DNA of 64,000 nt, from NCBI GenBank assembly GCA_947561715.1, contig OX387198.1:14446001-14510000 (forward strand), given 5' to 3'. The DNA comes from Ascidia mentula. Lineage: Eukaryota; Chordata; Ascidiacea; Phlebobranchia; Ascidiidae. This document shows, one piece after another, positions 1 through 9,600 of this stretch. Position numbers and translations under genes: made by a program. Each line of letters begins with the position of its first letter. Position 1 is the first letter of the stretch. The notes beneath the pieces are model-generated. The model was not told the DNA's origin and did not search any database. It was given only the letters and a program-made list of their open reading frames with translations.

Positions 1-549
1 CAAGACCAAATGTTCCAATAGACGAACAATCTGCTGTAAGTGTTTGTAAAAAAACAAATTAGCAAATTTAAAATATTGGCTTCGATTCATATGCAACTAC
101 TTACGTTTGACATCAAATATCCGACTGATTCCTCCAATAGGCTACCTTTATAAACAACAAATAATCGAATCATAAAATAACTTATTTTTTTTTATTGTTT
201 ATTTTTAAAGTCATTTTCACTCTATTTCGTCGTAGTCCCTTTTCAGCAGCCCTCCACTTTACATGAAGTTTTTTTGCTATGCGATAAAGATTCCAAACCA
301 CAAACCTCTATTTTTTAGATGGTAGAGGTCTGGAAAAAGCAGCTTGCGAATGTGACAAAAAGGCTAGCGCCTGCTTGGCCAGGAAAAACCGCTACTACAA
401 CTTCTTCCACACAAGATTCTTTTTTTCAAGAAGCACCTGTTAAGTTTGACAATTCCGCAGTTACATTTTCAGAAAATTTAAAAATTATTGAGCCTTTATG
501 TTTTGATGCAAAACCTGATGTGGCCCAGTTAGATTTTTTTCCAGAATAA
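1..549 (+). CDS. 3' end of an unrecognised protein-coding gene (partial)
   Basis: Two exons are proposed: the end of an internal exon at 1-35, followed by a GTAAGT-type donor, and a terminal exon at 319-549 preceded by a pyrimidine-rich acceptor (TTTTTTAG ending at 318). The reading phase agrees, since exon 1-35 ends in phase 0 and 319 opens in phase 0. The joined C-terminus is about 87 residues and finishes LDFFPE. The terminal part is basic and tryptophan-containing near the start (WKKQLANVTKRLAPAWPG), then acidic and Ser/Thr-rich. I see no signal peptide, membrane segment or known domain and do not recognise the family. The terminal exon could instead be a chance open frame, but the acceptor, matching phase and a poly(A) signal on the stop codon argue for a real gene. 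The 5' part lies outside the window. Confidence 0.5.
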
Positions 550-550
550 A
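545..550 (+). promoter_or_regulatory. AATAAA poly(A) signal overlapping a stop codon
   Basis: A canonical AATAAA includes the TAA stop of the preceding terminal exon, implying an extremely short 3' UTR. Seen directly; use as a poly(A) signal is inferred. Confidence 0.45.
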
Positions 551-1993
551 AGAATTAGAGTGCCGGAAACAAGTACGCCTATACACAGAGTTACCATACC
601 GTGCCTTTACTGAGATTTGCTTTTTTTCGCAGTGTCTTAGAAAATACAAATGTGCTTTATTTGTCACGCTGTGTTTGTAAGCCTGTCGCGGACATATCTC
701 ATGTGTACATTTAATAAGCCCAAACTACAAAATGTAACTGGGCAGAAAGTTGTAGTGCGAGCAGTGCAAAAAACGTAGGGCCATTAGTGAAGAGGAAGAT
801 GGAAAAGAATACGAAAAAGGTTCTGGTTACGTCACTGAATATATACGAGAGTGTGAACTTGAATCAACGCAAGGTTACACGAGGTTATGCCACAAACTAT
901 AACCTCGAAAAAAACAGGGGATTGCGAAACACAGGTGACCGCCAAATAAGGGAATGTCCGATCTAAATACAGAAACCGGAATTTGCCAACGAGTAGCAAG
1001 TTCACGGCCGAGTGCGGTGCAATATTTTCCAAAACTAAGAAAAATAAACACAAAAGAATGGGAGGAAAACCACAAACTAGGACGCATTAGATGCAAGACG
1101 TTCGGTACCACTGGACTTTTGAATGTGTCAAGATAGGTGAATGTTTCTGGATTGAAAATTATTTTTGTAACTGTATTTATGCTTGTTAGGAGTCGTTCTG
1201 CGTATTTCGTGGTGAATTATCGACAATAAACGAAAGCAAACTGCTTTTCATACTTCGCAAACGTAATGCGTACATTCGCGACAAGCCCTTAATGAATTAC
1301 TATTATCAACATTTTCACAACTGTGCATCCACCCACTATTAACAAGGGTTTCCCCCTGCTGACTTAAAAGCTTGTTAGCCAGGTATTATTTTCTCGTCCA
1401 ATTGGGGGGTTGATAGGGCCCAAGTATGGCAACTTCAACACACAAAAGGTTTTGTTGGGAATTATCACGATTTCAGTACCACAGCATAAGCTCTTGCCAA
1501 AACGTTTTAAATAAATACAACGTGTCAATCAGACAGGAGCACTTGTGTTTAACCTGGCAACAGCTGAGCTACGTAAGAAACAACCTTTTCATCATATGCT
1601 AATCACGTCGAAGCAGACTGTGGAATTCAAGCTCTGCTTAATCCACCTTGCAGTAGCCTAATCCTTTGAGCACTGTTAGAATTAAGTCGCTCTCAGGTTT
1701 CAATTATTTACACAGTTTCAATTGTAAATCGTGATTTTAAAGGGTTTCGTACAGCATTTTATTCAACTAGAATATCAATACAGTTAGTCAACCAACAACA
1801 TCGACTGATTTACCGTTCTAACTACAATAAACTGCCACTCTTTAATCACTTAACGCAAGAAACGAATGTTGTAAGATTGTTACGTCACAAGGTTCCTATC
1901 GCAGAGCGAGCGGGAGGGAATTAATACTTGTCAATCATCGGAGTATAACTGCTGCGTCCATTATTGGCGCGAAGTCGAAACCATTAATTGTGG

Positions 1994-2080
1994 TAACCGC
2001 CGCAATAGCCGAAACAGCCGTAACACAGTCGCAACAGTCGTAATACCAATAACTGCCGTAATAGCAGTAATAGCCGCAAT
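1994..2080. repeat. Degenerate short tandem repeat (GCCGTAATA-like units)
   Basis: Imperfect repeats of units resembling GCCGCAATA, GCCGTAACA and GCCGTAATA follow one another. A shorter relative occurs at about 2797-2850, so the two sites probably share an origin. Confidence 0.6.
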
Positions 2081-2234
2081 GTGTGTTTCAGAAACATCGG
2101 TTTTAGCTGTCTGATTCTGACACCAAACAAATAAGCTCCAATAAAAATGTTTCTTCTTTGTTGTGCTCCACTGCATAAAATTTCCGAATATTTTTTTGAA
2201 AATACACTGCATATAGTTTTTCAACATTTCATCG

Positions 2235-2640
2235 AAAAATTTAATTAAATAGACTTAAATTTTGCCTAATATAAATACAGAATTACGTTGTTTTCTGAAA
2301 GGACTATGTTAATTTTAATTCTTTTATCAACCAATATTTTCCAACAGACCTGTATTACATCCCCAAAATCTCCGGTATTTTTTTGGTAAAAATTTATTAT
2401 GGAAATTCAATTCAAACAAATTCATTTTTTTTCACAATTTTTGCATATCCCACCAATAAGATAATGTATTTTCCTCCCACGAAAATGTGTAGCTTGGCTA
2501 CGCTTATGTCTTACTGAATTTGCTTGGGGTGAAAGTAAAAATGTTTGGACACCCGCACCACACATACTAGCCACAAACTTTTTGACATTAGAATTGTGTG
2601 CAGTAAACCGTCATAAAATTTCAGAATTAAATTTTAAAAT
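2235..2640. repeat. Diverged duplicate of the sequence at about 4190-4530
   Basis: Several blocks occur in the same order in both places: a 'taaattttgcc..aat..agaattgcgtt'-like block, a block around AATTCAATT..AAACAAA, a block ending ACACCCGCACCA, and a block resembling CAGAATTTTGTGCAGT-AACCGT. The copies differ by many substitutions and indels. The 131-bp MITE lies just beside the right-hand copy and has no counterpart in the left one. I read this as an old local duplication of the sequence upstream of the BTB-ZF gene. Confidence 0.55.
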
Positions 2641-2904
2641 AAAAGCTTTTGAAATTCAAACACTGACTGCAAGTTATAACAATTTATTTGAGCAGGGTAG
2701 GCTGCGACGACTTAAGCCCATTTTCTCTTCGCCAAACACGAAAGAATAGGCGAGTCAGCTTTGAAGATGTCTTTACCGTCATGTATAAACGTGGTTAGTT
2801 ACGGCAGAGGCAATACCCGTAATAGCAGTAGTCGTAATTGCCGCAATAGGCGGGAAGTGCCATTTAAAAACACCAGTCTTACAACAAAGCGGCAGCCTAA
2901 TAGT

Positions 2905-3425
2905 TCAGGTGCGCTATGTGGGCTAGGTATGTTTTAATGCTAGTAGGCCGGCTAGGTCCAGACTTCTGATATTACAGGTACGTATTCGTAGTGCAGGTCC
3001 TCTGGGTCCTGTGTTTTAATACTACAGGTGCGCTAGGTTCCTTCTGATAATACAATGCTATAACTGGTCCACTAGGTCCACTATTACTACAGTTCCACTA
3101 GAAATTCTAACTGTTCAAAAGTTCTTGTTGGCATCAACATACTGAACACTCGGGTTATCGAAGATGTGTTAAACTTTCTGTATACTGGGGAAATCAATTT
3201 GACAGATCACAATTTAGCGGAAGTCATGCTTTTGGGAACGTACCTGGAAGTTACTGAAATCCAAACACTGACTGCAAGGTTTATGCAAAACTCACACAAC
3301 AGTGGTTCCTTCTGATAATACAATGCTATAACTGGTCCACTAGGTCCACTATTACTACAGTTCCACTAGGTTCAGCCTTCTCATACCGCAGGTTCGCAGT
3401 GTTCAGTCTTTAAATATTACAAGGA
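2905..3425. repeat. Degenerate minisatellite with an inserted exon fragment
   Basis: Motifs such as GTGCGCTAGGTTC, GTCCACTAGGTCC and 'ctgatattacagg' recur at roughly 30-40 bp spacing. Within it a 65-bp segment occurs twice in identical form (3037-3101 and 3305-3369), on either side of the copied BTB exon fragment. Confidence 0.6.
3098..3304 (+). pseudogene. Exact 207-bp copy of part of the BTB-ZF coding exon
   Basis: This segment is identical, with no indels, to 4906-5112 in the BTB-ZF gene and covers residues of about 56-125 (the second half of the BTB domain). It lacks a start codon, splice context and zinc fingers, so it is a non-functional fragment. It is bounded by two identical 65-bp direct repeats of the local minisatellite and shares a CTAG microhomology with the source at its left junction. 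Perfect identity implies a very recent event, gene conversion, or an assembly or haplotype artefact. Confidence 0.85.
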
Positions 3426-4029
3426 GGGGGAGACCGGGACCGGGGATACCTTGCTTGGACCAGTTATATCACGTCACAATTAGGTATTGCTAAAACACTT
3501 TTAACAAAAAGATTTGTTTATGTTTCCATCAAAAGTTAATATGTATACTGGTATATATTTTAGGCACAAAACTCGATTTGGACATCAGTAAGTTCTGCGG
3601 TAAAAGTGTCGCATACAATCGCTCCCTCTGCCCTGTATATCTGCCCGATGACTGATGTTTTGTCTTAATATGTTAGCAGAAGTATTCTAGTAGTTGTACC
3701 AACGCTAAAAACTAAATTAGAAGGGCTACAGATCAGGCGAATACGAAAAAACCTTCGAGTACACACCTTTTTCCTATGCATTTTCATTAAAACTGCTGCG
3801 CAGTTACCAGGTGCATTCAAGTGGAACCAATATTAATATTTTTTCAAAACACTTTTAATTTTAGAAAAAAAAACAATAAGATTAATTTTATATGTGATTT
3901 AAATTTAAAAAAAATCAAGTTTATTATGTTTAACAGTTGTGCAAAGTTATAACTTCATACGTTGTGTATTGACAGAGCAATAGGGTTACTTGTGTCGTTG
4001 GTACGTGCTTATTGTTTAATCTCTACTTA

Positions 4030-4160
4030 GGCCGGGTTCACACTCACGCTTTGCGCCGGCGGATTCTTAGTTTGTTTCATTATGCGCCGGCGTGCGGGCG
4101 TACGCTCGGGACAAACAAACAAAGAATCCGCCGGCGCAAAGCGTGAGTGTGGACCCGGCC
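4030..4160. mobile_element. Harbinger-like MITE, 131 bp
   Basis: The ends are long inverted repeats of about 50 bp beginning GGCCGGGTTCACACTCACGC and ending with its near-complement. The element is flanked on both sides by TTA (4027-4029 and 4161-4163), which matches the 3-bp TWA target duplication of the PIF/Harbinger superfamily. It has no coding capacity, so it would have been moved by a transposase encoded elsewhere. Confidence 0.75.
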
Positions 4161-4722
4161 TTAGTAGTCTCTGGTACAACACAAGATTTCATCTGAAAAT
4201 TAACGTAAATTTTGCCGAATTGCAATGCAGAATTGCGTTTTTTTTTCTTTTAGGTGAAATTATTGGAAAATTTTGGGTGAAATTATTTAAAACCTTTGGG
4301 AAATAATGATTCACAAAAATTCAATTGAAACAAACAAACGAATTGTCCCAAACTTTTGCTTATTGGGACATGAGGTTATGGTAAATTTACTTTCTCGCCT
4401 AAATCCTTATAATACTAGTCAGTGAAAATGTTTTGACGCGAAACACCCGCACCATACTGCCCAATCATTGTTAGCATCAGAATTTTGTGCAGTTAACCGT
4501 ATCAAACTTTCGGAATTATTGAGGCAATTATTTCAGCATTACTGAAACAACAACAAACAATGAAAACTCGTCAGCAGTCAGCACTGCAAGATTTTGTTCG
4601 GATTTTAGATAACTTGTTGCTTTTGTATTGTGCATTGCGTTTTGATTTTAACCATTAGATGTTTAATACTGTATATTTTGATGCAGCATTTAGCTACAGC
4701 AAGTGTTTTGGTTTTACTTTCT

Positions 4723-4724
4723 AG
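4723..4724 (+). promoter_or_regulatory. Splice acceptor just upstream of the BTB-ZF start codon
   Basis: A pyrimidine-rich TTTTACTTTCTAG ends at 4724, 15 bases before the ATG at 4740. It may join a 5' UTR exon or, if this is a tunicate, accept a trans-spliced leader. No upstream 5' UTR exon could be identified by eye. Confidence 0.55.
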
Positions 4725-4739
4725 GATAATAACAGCACC

Positions 4740-6491
4740 ATGATATACTCATCACCAGAATTCCTTTCCAGCTGCATGCAATTTTTAAACAAGCTTCGAA
4801 AGAAAAAGCAAACTTGTGACATCAGCATTGTTGTAAATGGAACAAGTTATCCTGCACACAAGGCTGTAATGTTGGCAGGAAGTCCATATGTTCATCAACA
4901 GCTTTCTAGAAATTCTAACTGTTCAAAAGTTCTTGTTGGCATCAACATACTGAACACTCGGGTTATCGAAGATGTGTTAAACTTTCTGTATACTGGGGAA
5001 ATCAATTTGACAGATCACAATTTAGCGGAAGTCATGCTTTTGGGAACGTACCTGGAAGTTACTGAAATCCAAACACTGACTGCAAGGTTTATGCAAAACT
5101 CACACAACAGTGCAATTACAAATAAGAAAATTGCCACCATTGAGGTTAGCATGGATCATTCTTACAATTTAGTTGAGGAAGAGAGCGTTGAGATCAATGA
5201 CATCAATGATGAAGACTTCCAAATAATAAATGAACCAACAGAAGAAGTGCCCATGGAGAACCCCACTGATCAAAACTTTGATGTTGAAAGTCCTGATGAG
5301 AATGCAAGTGAAGCATCACCGATAAAGGACAATCGATCTCGTCAATGCAGTTTCTGCCATAAAATGTTTTCCAGTTACAACAGCTGTTTGCGTCACACTC
5401 TTACACATACTGGCGAAAAACCCTACATGTGCGAGTTATGTGGGAAGTCATTTCCAAGGAAAGACAACATGTTAAAGCATTGCGGCAAAAGGTCGTGTCG
5501 TAAAACTCTGAGGGAGAGTACCATGCAAGAAATTGATGGAGGCAAGAAAATAAAGCTAGATACCAGAGATGATATTCACAGAGCTCTGAATGTGTCAGAA
5601 TATCTGGACCCTTCTGCACCTCCTGGAATGTTTGTATGTAAAGTCTGTGGGAAGAAATCATCTACCAAGCCTAACTTTCGCAGGCATGTACGAATTCACA
5701 CAGGCATTAAGCCATTTCAATGCCCATCATGCCTCAAGTATTTCTCTCGAAAAGATAATTTGGAGGGGCATATATCGAGATGGAAAAATGGAGCATGCAA
5801 AAAAGCAGTCATACTTCAACAAGAAAGTGAAATGTCTGAAAATGAAAGTATGTCAGAATCCAATGGAACAAAACAAGAAAATGTTACTGCTTGTTTGTTT
5901 AGTTGCAGTCACTGCGATGAGCTATTTGAGTCTTTTAATGCCTTCTATGTCCATAGCAAAGAAAACCATGATGTTACTGTGGAGAAAAAATGTCCGGTTT
6001 GTCAGTTGGTGTTTGCAGAAGTAAGATACTTGACAAAGCATTTGGAGTACCACAAGAGCCAGTTAAAACCCGAAACCAACACAACCAAAAAGAAACTTAT
6101 TGGATATAGATGCGCAGCTTGTGGGGAATTGTTCATGGACATCATTTCGTTTCAAAACCACGACAGAATAACATGCACCACAAGTTGTCGGTTTTGCAGC
6201 AAAATCTTCTCTAGCAAGGCCCACTTGTGCAGACATATTCGCATTCACTTCAATCAAAACCTTGTAGCTTGCACCCTTTGCCAACAGGCATGTAAAAGTA
6301 GGGAGAAGCTTAATGAACATCTTAAGAAGGACCACCGCATTGAAATGCCCAAATATGCACGACTTGGCAGGTCACCCTTAGTGGAAGAGGTTACTGAAGT
6401 TGAAATGGAGGAAGCTGTCAAAAGCATCACAACCAGGACAGAGAAAAATGTCTCCGATTATGAAAGCGAGAATGATGGGAGTGACTTTTGA
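4740..6491 (+). CDS. BTB/POZ domain and C2H2 zinc-finger protein
   Basis: A 583-residue protein encoded in one uninterrupted exon. Residues 1-120 form a BTB/POZ domain, with the typical CDISIVVNG...FPAHKAVM-like core (here YPAHKAVMLAGSPY) and the FLYTGEI helix region. An acidic linker follows (about 145-200). Zinc fingers are spread as a pair at about 203-253, a pair at 300-353, and a C-terminal group of five from about 388 to 532. The first finger of each pair is separated from the next by a TGEKP-like or TGIKP linker. The second finger of each pair ends in a cysteine instead of the last histidine (C2HC type). BTB-ZF proteins are usually nuclear transcriptional repressors that dimerise through BTB. 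Nothing here identifies a specific orthologue. The ATG was chosen because the BTB fold begins immediately after it and a splice acceptor lies 15 bp upstream. Confidence 0.93.
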   Translation: MIYSSPEFLSSCMQFLNKLRKKKQTCDISIVVNGTSYPAHKAVMLAGSPYVHQQLSRNSNCSKVLVGINILNTRVIEDVLNFLYTGEINLTDHNLAEVMLLGTYLEVTEIQTLTARFMQNSHNSAITNKKIATIEVSMDHSYNLVEEESVEINDINDEDFQIINEPTEEVPMENPTDQNFDVESPDENASEASPIKDNRSRQCSFCHKMFSSYNSCLRHTLTHTGEKPYMCELCGKSFPRKDNMLKHCGKRSCRKTLRESTMQEIDGGKKIKLDTRDDIHRALNVSEYLDPSAPPGMFVCKVCGKKSSTKPNFRRHVRIHTGIKPFQCPSCLKYFSRKDNLEGHISRWKNGACKKAVILQQESEMSENESMSESNGTKQENVTACLFSCSHCDELFESFNAFYVHSKENHDVTVEKKCPVCQLVFAEVRYLTKHLEYHKSQLKPETNTTKKKLIGYRCAACGELFMDIISFQNHDRITCTTSCRFCSKIFSSKAHLCRHIRIHFNQNLVACTLCQQACKSREKLNEHLKKDHRIEMPKYARLGRSPLVEEVTEVEMEEAVKSITTRTEKNVSDYESENDGSDF

Positions 6492-6686
6492 ACACTTGTG
6501 TATTGATACTTTGTGTTATAAGTTAACCATGTTTGTATTTTACTGCCTGTTGTGTTGTGTAATGAATTGGAGAGTTTTTTGTGTAAACCTGCAATATATT
6601 ATATTGCTTTTTCAGAGGACTGCTAATTGTTTCCATATTTTAGGTTTATTTTGTTAAAATGGTTTAAATGAAAATTAACATTAAAT
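6492..6686 (+). other. Short intercistronic spacer between BTB-ZF and KLHDC3
   Basis: Only 195 bp separate the BTB-ZF stop codon from the KLHDC3 start codon, and this must hold one 3' UTR and one 5' UTR. No AATAAA is present before the KLHDC3 start; an ATTAAA occurs at about 6679. Two pyrimidine-led AG sites, ending at 6615 and 6643, could be splice or trans-splice acceptors for the downstream gene. Confidence 0.6.
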
Positions 6687-9600
6687 ATGCTGCCGAGGTG
6701 GACGATATCACTCGAGGGCGGTCCACGCCGGGTCAACCACTCATGTGCTTTGATTGGTCACCGAATTTTCATGTTTGGTGGCTACTGTATGGGAGTAGAT
6801 TATGAAGTCCACAGCCTAATTGATGTACACGTCTTCAACACATGTAAGAGTGCAGTTGTTGTTGATATTTCTTTTGTTGTCCTACAATATTTATATAATT
6901 TTTTTTCTCGCAGATACGTATAGGTGGGCAAAAATTCCGGTGGAGGAAATGTCATATGCAAACGTCACACATGTGCCATATATGAGGTAAGGATACTATT
7001 CTAGAAAAGAAAGTTATTGTGTTATGCACAAAAGAAAATTATATACGTTCTGCGGACTAAAGATATCAAGAATAGATTTGCCTTTTTTGATTATGTTGTT
7101 TCTGCAATTTGAAGACATATTGTAGTATTTTGGTTGACATGTTTTTCAAATACCTTTTATATGTAACAGATATGGACATGCTTCAGTTGCAATAGATAGT
7201 AAAGTGTATCTCTGGGGTGGTAGGAATGACTCATTTGGAGCCTGCAACATTCTTTACAAATTTAAACCAGGTGTGTTCAAGTTGTGTGTATAAAAGTACA
7301 ACTGTGTAAAGCTGCATTTTTCATTTGGCTGCAGAAAAACTCTCATGGAAAAAGGTTCCTCTGCAGGGCCCTTGTCCTGGAGCAAGAGATGGTCATGCAA
7401 TGTGTGTAGTGGGAGAAAACATTTACGTTTTTGGTGGATATGAGCAGGAGGTACATTTTCTATGACTATATTCACTACACATGTTGGATGTGACAACTGA
7501 GGAAGGTTTTAGAACACAAAGGCACGCTTAATACTTTTGTAACAATTTGGAACCCCCACTGATCTGGGGTTCTTAAATCTTTTTGGCTTTGGGGCAAACA
7601 AAACTGATAAGTCAGTTCAAGTTACAAAAGAAAACAACAGGTTACCCTAGGTCAGTGGTTCTCAAACTGTGGTACGCGAGAGCTTTTCAAGTGGTACGCG
7701 ATTTAGTCTACTCTATACAATTTGCCGCACTTTGCAGAAGCCAAAACCGCTGCAAATACATGATGTTGGTTTCTTTATTGTGCATTTGTGACGCAATAGT
7801 ATCAACGTGAAATTGTTGCACTGTTGAAGTAATTCTGACATCGTGTATTCAACTGTGCAACAGTTTCACGTTGATACTATTGCGTCACAAACGCACAATA
7901 AAGAAAACCAAGCAACTGGTGATATTGGCTAAATTGTTATTCATTGGTGTTATGTCATAACAGTTATGGTATAGTAATACGGTGGTACGCAGTGTATTAA
8001 AAAACAAATAAGCGGTACGTGATTGGAAAAAGTTTGAGAAACACTGCCCTAGGTGAACAAATTGCTTTGGTACTTATAAATCAAAACTAAACCTTTTCCG
8101 AACTCAAACATCTTTGCCTTGCTTTCACCTGAAAAATTAAATAATTTATTTGTGACATTATATTGCAGTTTGAAATTACACAAGCAAATGGTTGACTGAC
8201 TTATATTTCATTTCGTTCTCGTCTTGCATGTTAAATAAGTTCAAAATAAAATAATAAAGTGGAACTGAATTTACACCTTTCAAACACCCTCGGCATAATT
8301 TGCTTCAACCGTAGTGTTCTTTACAATTTTGCCACAACTTCACAATCAACTCTTTTTTAGACAAAAAATGCCAAATATATTTATCAGAGCATTGCAGCCA
8401 CACAGCTGAGCTGCAGGCAATACAAAAAATATCTTGTTTGTTTAAACAAATGCACTTCTTTGCAGGCTGACTGTTTTTCCAACCAAATGTTTATGATCAA
8501 CATGGAAGAGAAAACATGGCATTTTATTGCTCCAAAGGTTTGTGTCTTCATTAAACTAATATTTTGCTATTTGTAAATAAATAGAATCAAATGATGCTTC
8601 CACAGACATTTAAAAAGTACATTTTTCTTTATGTATATTTGCATTTAGTTCGGGACATGTCAATAGAAAACCCAAGAATAGCAATTGGCAATAATCTTGC
8701 ATTTGACTTGAGTGGGCTATGTTGTTTTTTGTTTATTTACACATGTGAAAAATTATTCTATATTGTAAGTTTAAATTCTTGCAATGCCACAGCGGTTGGA
8801 ACTCTGCAGTCGTTATGTGAAGGTAAAGGTTAATTTCCTGGTATTTACAGGGTGGAATCCCTGCTTCATGGAGAGACTTTCACACAATGACATCAAGTGG
8901 TCCCCTTATTTATGTATTCGGTGGCAGAGGAGATGTCAATGCACCTTTGCATTCTAACCGTGAAATCTACGACAACACACTTAAGGTATATATAAAGTCC
9001 AGTTTGTTAGAAACATATAGAAAGTATTTAATTAGGCAACATGTGTTTTCATAACAGGAATTCTTATTTTATATAAACACACCATTACTTTCTGGACCAT
9101 TCTTTGTTTTTTTTGACAACATTTAATAGTTAGTAAGTGCCTTATCAAAAACTGATTTGAAATGTACTGCAGGTTTTTTGTTGTGTGAAATGTATCCACC
9201 TATGGGTTCTAGTAAATAAACATCCTACTTCTAGCAATCATGAGTGTGTAGATGGTTGGTAACATTTTCTGTATTGTGTATATACAGTTTTTTTCTTAAA
9301 TATTGCAGAATACAAGATTCTGGTCACTGTTACTTCATATCTTTGCAACTTTTTCATTAACAATCATACTGTTGAAATCATTGACCAATAACATCTCTGT
9401 AGAAAAACATCGCACCATGTTTAAACCTGAAAGTTAGCAACACATGTCTCCGGGTCCACATTATGTTGTTTTTCAGCCCTGTGTTATGGCTAAAAAGAGT
9501 TAGCAGTATAATTTAGAGAAAAATAATTAAAATTGGAAAAAAAAACACATTTAGACTTTTGTTGCACTTGGCTGTGTCTCTAGGCTTTGTAAGTTTGCTA

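Larger units (their letters stand above)
550..4723. other. Intergenic region with several repeat structures
   Basis: No convincing coding exon is seen here; the open frames are short and lack family similarity. The region holds degenerate triplet-like repeats (about 1994-2080 and 2797-2850), a diverged duplication of the BTB-ZF upstream sequence, a degenerate minisatellite around 2905-3425 containing a copied piece of the BTB exon, and a MITE at 4030-4160. The right part must include the promoter or outron of the BTB-ZF gene. Confidence 0.6.
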
